A stretch of 64,000 nucleotides of DNA from Klebsormidium nitens (taxonomy: Eukaryota; Streptophyta; Klebsormidiophyceae; Klebsormidiales; Klebsormidiaceae): NCBI GenBank assembly GCA_000708835.1, contig DF237029.1, forward strand, positions 169,527-233,526. The letters run 5' to 3'. Below the pieces are notes generated by a model that had not been told where the DNA came from, made no database searches, and worked only from the letters and a program-made list of their open reading frames with translations. Both the position numbers and the translations under genes were made by a program. Below are positions 47,101 to 58,580 of this stretch, in pieces. Each line of letters starts with the position of its first letter. Positions within the stretch are counted from its first letter, which is position 1.

Positions 47101-49844
47101 CTGCATTTGTTACTCACGAGCGCCCAATCCGTCGTAAGGAATTCGACCGCCGAAAAGAATATGTAGCAGCATCGTCCACCGGAAAAGGATTGTGCAAGCA
47201 TTTCCTCTCCCTACCTAGTTTCTCCAGTCACGCCAGTCCCCACAATGGTTGCGACAAACGGCACGAAGTTAAACTGGGCGACCCGTACTTGGACGTCGAT
47301 TGAGTACGTCATCGGGCGCGCCGGCGCGAAGCGGACCTGGATGCTGACGTGGCCGTTGGCAGGAACGAGACCTGGGGGCGGAAGCAAGACATCGAAGAGT
47401 TGGCCACTGGAGCTATTTAAAGGTAAGAGATAAACTTTGCAAGAAAGGTGTCATGCTGAAGGTAACGAACTGAGCAAAGTGATATTTTCGTCGACTTTGC
47501 TGTCAAAAGCGAAGAGTCACGAAGAAGCAGCTGCTGATCGGCTGTGGTTACGAGGCCGCGCAAACAAACGGACCCCAAGTGAAGTACTTCTCTGGTCCGT
47601 TTGAAGCGATATTGAGTCAATCTTGCAAAACATGGGCACAATCCGGATGAATGCAGGCGGCTAGAACGAGCACACCGGACAGAGACTCCCAAAATCTCGA
47701 AACAATAATTCTTGAAAACTTCTTTCCATTTATAAGATCTTTTATTAGTTTTATCTGATTGTGGATTATTATGAAAAAGAAAGAGACTGTTGGGTCACCT
47801 TTGGAGGGGCTGATGCTGAGCTCCGGCAGGGGGTTGGCCACTGTGAGCTCGAACTCGAACTGGATAGGCACTTCGCATTCCAGCCGAACTTCTCGTACCC
47901 GGCTGCACAAGCAGGACAAGCTAGTCAGCCAGTCTGTTTTACACGGGTTCGTTTCGTCGTCTTAAGCTTTTTTTGGGCCTTGAAGACGAAGACAGTCGGC
48001 TTGCTGAGAAGGGCAAGCAAACGAAGCAACTCAAGCAATACAAGCGTTTAACCGCAGAGCTGGTTCCCCAACTTCAGAGTGGGATTGTGGGTGCGAAAAC
48101 AAACAGTTTGCTCGGACCATCTTTTGAGAAACTGGAAGCGGCCACTTGAGGTCCACTTCGGAGTTCCATCTGCAAGGCCAGATGACATCATCGCCTAACC
48201 CACCATAGTTTCCTGCTTTGCGGTGCGCTTCCGATCAGACGAGAAGTCCACTTGTCATCTAGAGTGTCCTGCCAACGCCTCCGTTAGCCTGATGCTACTT
48301 CTTCGCGCCTTCGAAGCAAATTTTCTCCAAGCAAATTACAGTGCTCACCAGTCCCCCAGGTCACAGTAGCCGAGGTCCACCCGCTTGGGAAAGACGACCT
48401 GGTTGAGGACGGGGTACCCGTGCAGCGGGACGATCAGGTTCTCGTCCTCCGTGTGCAGCTTGATGACGTCATGGTAGTATTGCCATTCTTGCGGCCGAAA
48501 CTCCACCGTGAGCTCCTCCGCCATGCCCGGGGCGAGCAGGCCCTGCAAAACAAAACGGGGTTAAGAAGTGAAGAACAAAGCGCGACGCCATGGGAGTGTT
48601 GCTCAACGGGAGGGATTGGGGCTTCTGAAAACGGGGGGAATGATATGCAGAGTTGTCGAGCTCTGGGGAAGAGGAGCGCCCCCTCCCGTTGTCATCTCCC
48701 GAACAATATTTACCCTGTCCTTGAGGAAGGGGAGCTGCCTTGCTGTCCTAGTTTTTGACGACTCCCTTGATTGCAATCACGGGCGCATTTGTGAGCTGAT
48801 TATGTCGGGAGACGGCCCCATCTTCAACGAGCGGTCTCTGAAGTATTTAACTTTTTTTGTCATTGGGGAGATAACTGTGGCGAATTTACGACTTGAGGAC
48901 AGAAGTACAACTTGCCCGTTGTGCTTGTTGTCCAATTTCCAACGTGTTTGTAAACAAAAGGGATCGAACGCATGGGTACACCACCTTTCCTATGCGCTCT
49001 TTCAGTCGCCCCTGATCAAACATGGGACATCAATGTTTCTTCGGGAGTCAAAAAAGCCAACTCTCTCATCGTCGCCTCAACGGCCGAATCACCCAACAAC
49101 CAGTCATCTCAACTAGTTGCCTTCTTACGGAAGAGAAAGTACATGCGCTCACCTTTTTGGTGAAGTGCACGGAAAAGAAGGGTGTGGCGGGGGGGATGAC
49201 TGTGACGCGCCGGCTGCACCCCGAGCAGTTGATGATGCGCACCACCTGGCGGTGTGTCTGGCCCACGACATAGCCCCCGAAATGGACAATGGGGGGGCTG
49301 ACCTCAAAGAATGTGTTGCTGCCAACTTTGCTGTAGACACCTGAAGAAATGGAGGGGCTCTGGTTTGAAACGTGGGGGAAGTGCATATGGAGAAAGGAAG
49401 TGACGAGACGAGGCTTCCAGATACTCAAAGCTGCATTGGATGTTTGCTTGACCGTGAGCGCGATGTCAGCTGGGGGCATCCCATGTCTAGAGCGGCTTGT
49501 GAAAAGAGCACCACAAAAAAGATTGAATGTGTAACCCAGCAGTTTATGGTGGTGAATCTGCATATGGAGAGAAGCTGCCTTCCCCCTCTGGTAACCTGCA
49601 AACATCCGAGACCGGAACATGAGTCGGCCAGCTGGGCTTTCAAGAAACCAGTTCCTGCAAGCTAGCACGAGTTAAAGATACACTTACGGTTGTTGGTCAG
49701 GGTGTTGACCACCTTCTTTGGCTCCGCTACGAAGTCGGAGAGCAGCTCCTCCATTGGCCCATGCCACTTCCCAGTCTGCGGCCCCAGAGGCCTAGTCACA
49801 GCTGCAGTCATGTCGCCAGCTGGCACCAGATTCAGATTACTCAA
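41184..49844 (-). CDS. CFAP221: Cilia- and flagella-associated protein 221 (PCDP1/FAP221)
   Basis: Thirteen exons in phase (49844-49688, 49340-49153, 48542-48349, 47902-47799, 47371-47215, 46734-46566, 46208-46047, 45582-45490, 44959-44788, 44074-43848, 43138-42842, 42380-42257, 41872-41184) give 910 residues. CFAP221 is a calmodulin-binding component of the C1d projection of the central pair of motile cilia. The N-terminal third has tandem immunoglobulin-like (ASH/MSP-type) strands: PPIVHFGGYVVGQTHRQVV, VEFRPQEWQYYHDVIKLH, IVPLHGYPVLNQVVFP, VPIQFEFELTVANPLPEL and GLVPANGHVSIQVRFAP. The middle is charged and helical (RQRQDRARMQAV, FEAELKEKLRADREKELRF). Near the C-terminus is a conserved-looking block starting NLMGYKPQPFPP. 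The last exon is Pro/Gly/Ala-rich and less conserved. An alternative start is Met 49811 in the same frame. Confidence 0.88.
44608..44822. repeat. Tandem repeat copying the exon 9 donor of CFAP221
   Basis: Three copies with period about 78-83 bases. On the + strand the block CCTCAC, then (T)TC(G/C)A(T/A)CTGGGCTTCCG, then AGCAGGTCTTC occurs at about 44621, 44699 and 44782. The copy at 44782 is the real exon 9 end plus donor. The two extra copies lie in intron 9 and each keep GTGAGG on the coding strand and a recognisable copy of the last ten codons of exon 9. The copy at 44699 is the better preserved. Confidence 0.85.
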
Positions 49845-50865
49845 TGCGTCATGAAGAAAGGAGCGGGCTTAGCTCAGCACGTTCAAATCTCCCCCTGGGC
49901 AAGCAGACTCGGCCCACTTTACAGAATCGCAGAGCAACTTGTCAGAATGTGGAAGGGGCCAGTTCAAAGATATAGAGCTAAGGATACAAGGATCCATTCT
50001 CTGCCAAAACGCCTAGCTGTCCAAGCGGTCCTAGAAAGGAGCTAGAAAGAGCACACGTGACTACCAACAGAGAGCCTCCAACATGGTGCATGAGGCGTGA
50101 GGCCCAAGCTCATGAAACCCTAATTATCCAGGCGCAAGCTGGCCAGTCAAATTCCGCTCGCGGCAAGCGTTCCGCTCTGAGTGTCTCCGTTTTCACGCCA
50201 CGGGCGATTTACTCTTGCTCCTCCCTAAAATTGTACCGCCACGAAGTCTTATAAGGAAGGAACGAGGCCGGAATTCTCAAGGTGACCGTTGGCTGCCACT
50301 TTGGCAGCATTATTGCTGAGCACTGCACAGCACCCTGCAGGGCTTGGAGGGGCGCCTGGTGGCACGAGCATCATGCAGTACCTCTGGAAAAGCTAGCTCT
50401 CAAGTTCGTAATGTTGTTCAGGGCAAGAAATTAGGAAAATGCGGCTCTTGTGCCCTATGACTCTGAGCTGAGAATGCATTGCTAAGAATTGGAAAGAAGT
50501 GTTTTCCGCTTTTGTTCAGCAGAATGTTGTACCCAACGTGCCTTCCAGACTTTGTCCCGATAAGTCCACAGGGAGGCCCCTCTCGGGTTGAGGGAGCTTG
50601 AGCTCCTCCTTCCTTTGATCAACCTGGCTGTGCTTGACAATCAGAAGGCCCAATGCCCCCTTCCTGAGGTCCCCACAGCAGCTTCCTCATCAGCAACAAG
50701 ACAATGTGCATGCGTCAAATCGTTACTTCTAACGTGACACTGATGATACAGTCAGTGCTGCAAGGAACTACTTAGCTGGGCTGACTGCAGAAGACACTGA
50801 ACGCGTGTGTGTTCTTTGGGTAATTGTGGTTTTAAAGCCTGCATTGCATCTGGGCCAGCTCGGAG
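49845..50865. promoter_or_regulatory. Divergent promoter with telo-box and GGCCCA element
   Basis: About 1.0 kb separates the CFAP221 and methyltransferase start codons. AAACCCTAA lies at 50115-50123 with GGCCCA at 50101-50106 close by, the same pairing as in the Kelch-BTB/SKIP24 promoter. No coding region was found that could supply an N-terminal extension to the methyltransferase. Confidence 0.45.
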
Positions 50866-53800
50866 ATGGATCAAGAAGCCAGATGGCGGGCGGGCTGGAG
50901 GCCCCATGAGGAGTTTGTGGTAAGCTGATCGAACAAACTGGTGTAAGAAAATCTGGAAACCGCCATGGTGTGACAGTTGAATTGCCCCACAGCTGGTCTT
51001 TGATCAGGCAAATGTGGAGACAAGCGCCATTGAACATACATGACAGGACTGCAAACATTTACCAGCCTGAAATGCCAATGAGACTGAAAGGCAATTATAC
51101 TGGAAAATGTTGCTCTTCCACAGTGTCCCCCCTTGGACGGAGCACAAATTTCAAGCCACACACCCCTTTCACCATAAAGTCTGGATTATCTGCAGCTTGT
51201 ACTGCTCATCTTGATAACAAAGTTGTCTACGTTTCGTTTCAGGTCTTAAATGGTCCCCTCACCTGTCTGCAGAACATTCCCCTGAGGACTGACTGGCTGA
51301 GTGAGCTGCGGCGGCAGCATCCTTGGAAGGGGGATGGGCTTGTGGTTGTCAGCATGTTTGATGGAATGGGGGGCTGCTGGCAGGCCCTGAAAGCCCTCGG
51401 CATCCCCGTGAAGAAAGGCTACAGCTGCGAGATCGTAAGCCCCCACTGGCTCTGTTGCTTTGTTTCCTCTTGTTATCCTTACCCAACAGATATTGGCTAT
51501 GTTGAAATCCTCCTATGGGAAGCTCCAAGTGTCTGGTGTGTGAGCCCTGGCTAATGGGAGTTGTGGGCCTGGCTAATGGGAGTTGTGCCCAAACCTGACG
51601 TCTTTCGGTGGAACTGGGCGACAGAAGATGGTAAAAGGCCAAACAACTGCTTTTGATTAGACACACCCAAGAATGTGGCCAGCCGCAAGTATAGGAAGAC
51701 CAGCCTGTAATTGTGCAACGAGCTTTGTCATTACACTTGTGCTTTGATCCTTAGCCTTCATTTCCCTCCCTTCCCCCCCTTCTCAAATGCAGAAAGAGTT
51801 CGCCAACGCAGTGGTCAAAGAGCGCTTCCCCGATGTCATCCATCTTGGCAGCGTGACTGCGGTAACTCAAGACATGATCCCCGAACCGGTGGACTTGATT
51901 GTTGCTGGCTTCCCGTGCCAAGATCTCAGCAGCATGGGCAACCAGAGAGGGTATGCTCAATGACTTTTCTCTTGATCAGCTCTTATTGCTGGCTTCTGCC
52001 AGACACAAAAGACAAAGGAGGGGAAAAATAATGGAAAGACTGTTCTTCTTGTCCCCCAGTCTGCATCTTTGAATGGTTATAGATTACCTGCGACGCGCCA
52101 TGCCGTTTTCTGCTGTGCCAACTGCTCCTATGCTACCTTCAAGGCCACATGTTTATGCCAACTTCTCGGATAAGCATCATGGTTTGGGGGAAAGGCCAAC
52201 GAACCAATCTCTTTCCCACATTCTCTCCCTTCATCTGACCGTTCTTGTGCGGCTTCAAGAAACGCATTCAATAAACAATGGTGTGCATGTCTAGAAATGA
52301 ACGTATTTCTTCTGTGCGCAGGTTGCATGGGGCTCGCAGCGGGCTGTTCTTCCACATCCCGCGCTTCATCTCCATGTTTAAGGCCAAGTGGTGAGCTTCT
52401 CTTACAAGTTTTGAAAAAACTTGTAAGAATGTAAAGTTTTAACAGATACTAGCCCAAAACCTGAAGCAAGGGCCTCGGGAGCCTGGCCCGCTACCAGTCT
52501 TGATCCCCTGAGTGCCTCCTCCGGATCAGCTGACGTCATCAACAAAATTTGGATTTGGCAGAGCTTCACATCGTCTTGCGACAGCTACAGGTCTTAAAAG
52601 TCCCGAAGGCTCTTTCTTTAACCAGGAAGCAAGGACCTTTCCAGAGACATAGTGTAAACTGATAGCTCTCATGCTTTGGGACCCAATACCGTCTCACAGA
52701 TAATTTGCCACAGGCCGGACTTTGTCTTGTCTAATCAGCTCAAATCAACCTTCCGCCATTCTTCTTGCCAGGTTTCTTGTAGAAAACGTCAAGTGCCGGT
52801 GGCAAGACCAGGCAGAAATCACCAAGTACCTGCTCAACGTGCTGCCTCTGGAGCTGGACGCGGAAGAGCTGTCCCCGCAATCGCGCGTACGCAACTACTG
52901 GACCAACCTGCCGCTGCCACCAAACCTGCCGGGCATCCGGGACGCGCCCGAGACGTCAGTGCAGCATTTCCTCGAGAATGCGATTGCGCCATTCGTCAAG
53001 ACAGGAGTGAGTGGCTATGTCTTGAAGCGCCTGGTACCTCTGCGCATCAGTTGCTTGAAGCATTCAGTGATATGCCAATGGTTACCTATCCTTGATGTCG
53101 ACTGCTTTGGAGGCTTGCATCCAGTAATAGTCCTAGGTATGGTTGCCTGCCTTTAAGTGAGAGGAGTGTTGCATCCTGGAACGACAACGGCTGGATCATG
53201 AGTCGGATTTCCGAAACTTGCCAAGAAATTCCTCAGCTGACATGCTTCGAACGCTAGCCGTCTTCATCTCTCGTATCAAAGGAAACCGTTCAATCATGAC
53301 CTAAGTTCGCCTGCTTCGGACGTCGCTTATCTTCTCTTCTGATGGACTCACAATTGTCTCCCTTTACTTTCTCCAGACGGTCATGACAACCAACAACGAC
53401 GCCAACACGAGCAACTGCGCTCTGAAGAGCATCTACGACCTGGCATCCGGGGGCGCTCGCTACCTGGAAGTAGAGGAGATTGAAGCCATGATGGGCTACT
53501 CCGCCGGCTACTCAAAAATCCCGTACAACAAGCACGGCTGCATACTCCCGTTCTCCAGCTCGAAGAAGCAGTCCGGGCGCCGGCGTTGCTCGCAGGGGGG
53601 TGCCAGCGAGGGGGCGAACGGGGGGGGTGCGGAGGGGCCGCCTCAGAAACGGCTAAAGTTTGAGGAGGGGGGGGCGAGCGGCACAGAGGCGGGGGCGGAA
53701 AAGGAGGCAGAATGCGACGGGGCGCAGGTGGGCAAAGAAGAACCGACAGGGGACGAACTAGGGAAGGGAATAATCGCGTTGAGCAGCGACGAGGACGATG

Positions 53801-56800
53801 TCGTGTTCCAAGGGGAGGCGGCTGCGGTTGAGGAAGGGGAAGACCTACCGGGGGGACATTCCGCAGAGGGGGATGTGGGGGCGAACGAACCCCCCGGAAA
53901 AAGTGCCCTCCCGCTCACTTGGCTCGGGATGGGGGCGCAAGGGGGCCCTGACGAGGCCGGGAGTTCGGGTCTGAGCAACGAGGAGAAGAGTGTGGGGGGT
54001 GGAGAGAAGTCACCCGGATATGGGCTGAGGGCGCGCAAGCCCGTCAACTATGCTGCGGAACATGTCGAGATCGATGACGTCAGCCCGGGACGAAGGCCGA
54101 CGCCAAAGAGACGGTAGGTTTCTTCGTTGAAAGTTTCTACAACCTGCTGTCTCGACCCTCTCGACAATCGTTCCAACCAAGAACCGAACGTTGTGCAGGT
54201 TGCAATGCAAATCTGTCTGGTCCTGCTTGGATTCTGCCCAGCCTTGCAGAGTCAGCCGACTCTCAGAAAGGTTCCGCACCTTTCGTCCCTTGCCACACGA
54301 AACGGTGTGGTCTGGAAATCTCCGGGTTCTTTGCACGCTCTAACTTGGTTGATGGCCATTCGCAGGTCCCAAAGCACTCCCCGCCGCAAGTTGCTTTCTC
54401 CTGGCTCAAGTGGGGAGGCCCTGTTTGCCACCAAGGATCTCCGCTGGGAGCTGCTGGGGAACAGCTTTGTGGTGAGCGTGCCTACAACAGGGCCCTTTAT
54501 GTTTCACTCCTTTCTGCTTGGAATTGCCGACTGGGAGCCCTGGCAATTGACCTATGTCAGCGTCGATCGTCTGCTGCTAGATCTACTTGTAGAGTATATG
54601 TGAGCCGTTGCTAAAGCACAGTCCTCCTTTGTCGTGAGTTCATAGGCAGTTTTGCAATCGTCCTTCGTCTCCAGTGCTGCAATTCATCTAATACCGCCAA
54701 TGAGGCGTTGTACATACTCACTTGCATCAGGTTTTCCAGTGTCCAGTCATTGAGGTTCTCCAGGAGCTGACAATCCGCTTCTAAAACGAATCGTGAAACG
54801 AGCCAAACGCGACTGTTTGCAGGTCCCGTGCATTGCATACATGCTGTCGCAGCTCCTGAGCCCCCAGCTGCGCGCGCGGGCCCAGCGCATCATGGCAATC
54901 CCAACGCCGGACGTAAAGGACGCGTGCCTCTTCAAGGAAGGCGAGGTGAGGGCCGAGGACCCTTTCTTTGCAACACCTGTCAGTATCCCGTTGATAAGTA
55001 GTCCCCTTATTCCAACCTGCTGCCTCTGACTACTGCTCGTTTCGGGTGCCCTGAAGCTCGTTGCCTGCCTATGTCGCTAGTGTTGCCTCCACTTTTCAAT
55101 AATTTTGCCGGCCCCCGAGCGGACACCGCAGGAGGTTTCCCATGCTTAGTTGAAGGGGCGGTTGTAGAAGGACCCCGTCCTACTTTCCAACCGCAGAACG
55201 CACGGTTTTTGAAGTCGGTGCAACTGTCCACGGCTGACCGGAAGACGCTCTGTTAACCATCTGTTAAGCATCTGCTCGTCCCGCAGGTATGGGCGCTTTA
55301 CAACGAGGACATGGCGCCGAACTGGTACGCATGCGTGACCCACGTCGACGTTACCCAGCCTGACTGGGACGGCCGCAAGAAGCTCCCCACCCAGTTCGGC
55401 GTGCACTAGTGAGCGCACAATCTTTGTTAAGCGAGTTGACCAGTTGCTTTTTATGATGATGTGTTCTTCGTCCGCTTGCCAGTGTGCTTGAGTAAGCGTG
55501 CAGTTGCACTCGGTGAGCTGAACTGTCTGGTGTGAACCGCTGGGCCGTTTGATGGATGTGCCGTGCCCATAAAAGGCCACTGCTTCGAGACCTATTTCAA
55601 AGGAAAGGTGATTGTTGGTTCTTAAAGACGGAGAAGGTAGCCTGGTGTGTTTCTCCAGTTGATTAGATAACCGAGGCAGCATAAGGGCCACCTTTATGGT
55701 CGCCTAAGCGGACCTGTCTTTTTGCTGCTTCCGTGACTCACTTCGGTCACAGCTTACCAGCTGTCAGGCTCTATGGAACTGAAGTACGGCTCTACTCGAC
55801 ACACACTGTCTTACGACCGGCTGGCGTGGTTCGCAATCGTTCGCAATGTTGAAACTTGCGCGAACTTCGCTTGATCAATCACCAAAGGTGGCCGTTCCGA
55901 ATCAACTCTCCGATTAAGACTCTCGTCAGATGCGGTCTTTGAGCCGGGGCTTGCTTCCATCTCAGATCCCTGGTTTCTGATCCGACTTTCTGTCTTCGGC
56001 CTCCCGAGTTCACTGAAGCACTTGATTTACTGGGAGCTTCATTAACATGACGTGAAGCGTAGGAGATTCTTACGCCCAGTTCTCACCCGGCTCCGACTCA
56101 GTCCACTTGGCGCCTTTTCGCAGCCGCTTCTATGAGTATCTCCCCAGCAGCGAGAACCCGAAGTCCCCCATACAAGGGGTGGGCATTCTGAAGCTGGCAT
56201 GCGAGGATTACACCAGCGTCGACAAGGCCTTTTCACACCGGGTGAATCCTGCGCACCTGGAGGGGGGGCGCATCCTGGTGTACCCGCGGGGGGGGGAAGT
56301 GTGGGTGGTCAAGGACAGGCTGAGGAAGTTTGGGAGGTTCAAGCTGCACGTGGTGAGCGCATTGCTCCGGCTCGAAACTCTGCTGACCGGCAGAATGGAT
56401 GTGGGTTGACATAAAATCTTCATGTCAGAGTTTTTGACGTTCGCTTACGCTGAAGTCCATTTTGCCACTGCGAGCAGTTGACTTTATGCTCGAGTTGCAG
56501 AGTGGAGGATGGTATCAAAAGGCTTGGAACAGGGTTTGATGTCTCGACTGTGCTCCGTACAGACCGGCTGACGTCAGAGGAGTACTCGGAGCTGACACAT
56601 GCTTCTTTCCGATGCTCTCGTCAGTTTTCCTTTCCACTCACCACCCAGTAGTTCGTTCCAAATCGTGCCAGGAGTGCTCATTCATGGGCATGTCCCTCTT
56701 GCACTCCCTTATCCTGCATTGGAGAAGCCAAGCACGTAATTTCGACCAGCCCCTCCAACAAACCGCGTTTCGTGGCGTATCTTTGCCCCCTTTTGATGTA

Positions 56801-58580
56801 GTCACAGACTGCTCGTGTCTTCAGGATTCGCCGTACCCAACCTCTGTTTTCAGGACTACAGCTTTCTGAAGACTTCGCCTCTGGCTCCGGACTGTAATTC
56901 ATATTTCATAGACCACATGACATTCACCGAGCAGCAAAAATTGGTGGACTGGTCTTTGCATGTATTGAGTTTCAACACTGTGTGTTCCTCGTGCTTGCAG
57001 TACATTGTGAAGAGCACGGCCGACCCTTTGACGGGCCAGTTTGAGTGCACCATCAGGATCCTCGTATCGCAGCCCAGGTCCACGTCAAAGACGCCCATCT
57101 ACAGGTAAGCGGGCAGAGCCAGTAGCCTTCTCTGAATAAAATTGGTGATCTTTCTGCGAGGATAGATGCTTGTCAAAAGTAATTAGTGAATTGGCAGAAT
57201 GAGAAAACGCATAAGAGACAATACCTGCGCCGCCACGGGCGTACTCCAGATTGTAAAAGGAACAGTCCGCTAGGAGTATTTCGAGGAGAAGCGCTGCAAG
57301 AGGCGCATGGTGTCTCTCAGAGCAGCTTTTAGAAGCCTCATTCAATTACGGTCTGAAAGCTCGATCGTACCAGGGAAGGCTTGGGGCGCTGCTCCTGAGT
57401 TACAGAATGCAGCAAAATGTTTCAATCCAAGTATACAGAGCGCTCTTTTCTGGAAACTATGCCGGCTTTGACTGCGAACTGCCTTCATTAAGAGTCACTG
57501 GTGTACCTTCCAGTACTCTTCGTCACAGCCCACCTTCCCAGTACTCTTCGTCACAGCCCCCAATGCGATCCGGTAACAATTTGGGAGGTTTTGAAAGGGT
57601 CCTAAGTGTGACCGTCCGCGCGCAGGATGGCGGGCGGGGAGCGCGTCCTGAGCGGCGGCCGCACCGTGTTTTCGTACCAGGTGCCGTACTTTTTCAAGAA
57701 CGAGGCGGGGCTGTTTTACGTGGAGCCGCAGTACGACCAGACGGTGGCCATGAGGCGGCGGCGCCTCCTCGAGTGGGACGACGACGAGGATGACGTGGCA
57801 GCCGAGGAGGAGGAACTAGGGCGGGGGGAAGAGGTGCTGGAGCCGGAGGCGGAGGTGAGGGACGACTCGGCCTTCAAAAAATGACAATGCGCACGCAGGT
57901 GCATTTGGAGTTTGATGTCAGAGAGCTACGGAAACAGTCGCCGGATCATCTGTGCAGTCAAAATTGAATCGGACCGCACTGCAATGGGTTCTGCAAGAGC
58001 ATGTGGTCACACCGAGCCAGATCTGGAGAAGAAGAGGTGGGCCTTCTGGAACGTAGGTAACGGCAGCTGAGGTTCCTCTCTAGTGCCAGCATAGATAGAG
58101 CTTCCGGTGAATAGTCGCTGCCTGCGTAACGTCGTTCCGATCTGGTCACAGGCAGGCTCCATTCATTGTGGACACCGTTCATCTATCTGCATCCCGCTTC
58201 AAAGAATGCTTTTCCTATTGCTGCAGTATCCGGCAAGCTTCCCGGAGACCGAGTCAGCGCAGAAGCTCCCAACACTCGCCGAGTATGCACCCACCTCGCA
58301 AGCGCTTCAACTTGTTGCCCCTGACGCAAAACTCCCACAACTGAACGCCTTGGAGGACCAGAACGGCGGACCTGCGCAAAGTTCGGCACAGGCCCCTGCT
58401 ATCGAACAGGCCCTGGCAAGTCGAAAGGGTAAGGAGAAGATTGACGTCAGCGATAGCAAGGCGCAGGCTGATGACGTGGCAGGCGTTCTACCGTCCGAGG
58501 GGCGTGGCCTCCTGGAAGAACGAACCGTTTTGAAATGCCGCGACATCCACGTGCTTATGGATCTGCTCCCACGACTTTGA
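50866..58580 (+). CDS. DNMT3-like cytosine-5 DNA methyltransferase fused to a DUF3444 domain
   Basis: Thirteen exons (50866-50919, 51243-51434, 51793-51950, 52322-52390, 52772-53006, 53377-54113, 54366-54471, 54823-54945, 55287-55400, 56080-56352, 57001-57104, 57626-57854, 58227-58580) give about 915 residues. Catalytic motifs in order: I VVVSMFDGMGG (about 56), IV GFPCQDLSS with catalytic Cys (about 124), VI VENV (about 162), VIII RVRNYWTNLP, X LLGNSFVVP (about 511). Spacing and ENV/RNYW resemble DNMT3 more than MET1 or CMT; no PWWP, ADD, BAH or chromo domain is seen. A 150-residue acidic Gly/Glu insertion (290-440) precedes motif X. Exon 8 runs from motif X into LFKEGE, joined in phase to VWALYNED, then AFSHRVNPAHLEGGRI, VYPRGGEVWVVKD and VFSYQVPYF: the plant DUF3444 pattern. 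The exon 9/10 junction is the least certain; a stronger donor at 55409 breaks phase. Confidence 0.85.
51547..51596. repeat. Short tandem repeat in methyltransferase intron 2
   Basis: CCTGGCTAATGGGAGTTGTG occurs twice in a row with a period of 25 bases. Confidence 0.8.
57505..57562. repeat. 28-base tandem repeat in methyltransferase intron 11
   Basis: ACCTTCC(C)AGTACTCTTCGTCACAGCCC occurs twice in a row, 64 bases before the exon 12 acceptor. Each copy holds TTCC(C)AG and TCACAG, which look like weak acceptors. Confidence 0.8.

Noticed and set aside
55401-55408. Extending methyltransferase exon 9 to the stronger donor GTGAGC at 55409
   Set aside because: It leaves phase 2, and no acceptor in the right phase was found before the next DUF3444 block. 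The donor at 55401 keeps phase, though this junction remains uncertain.
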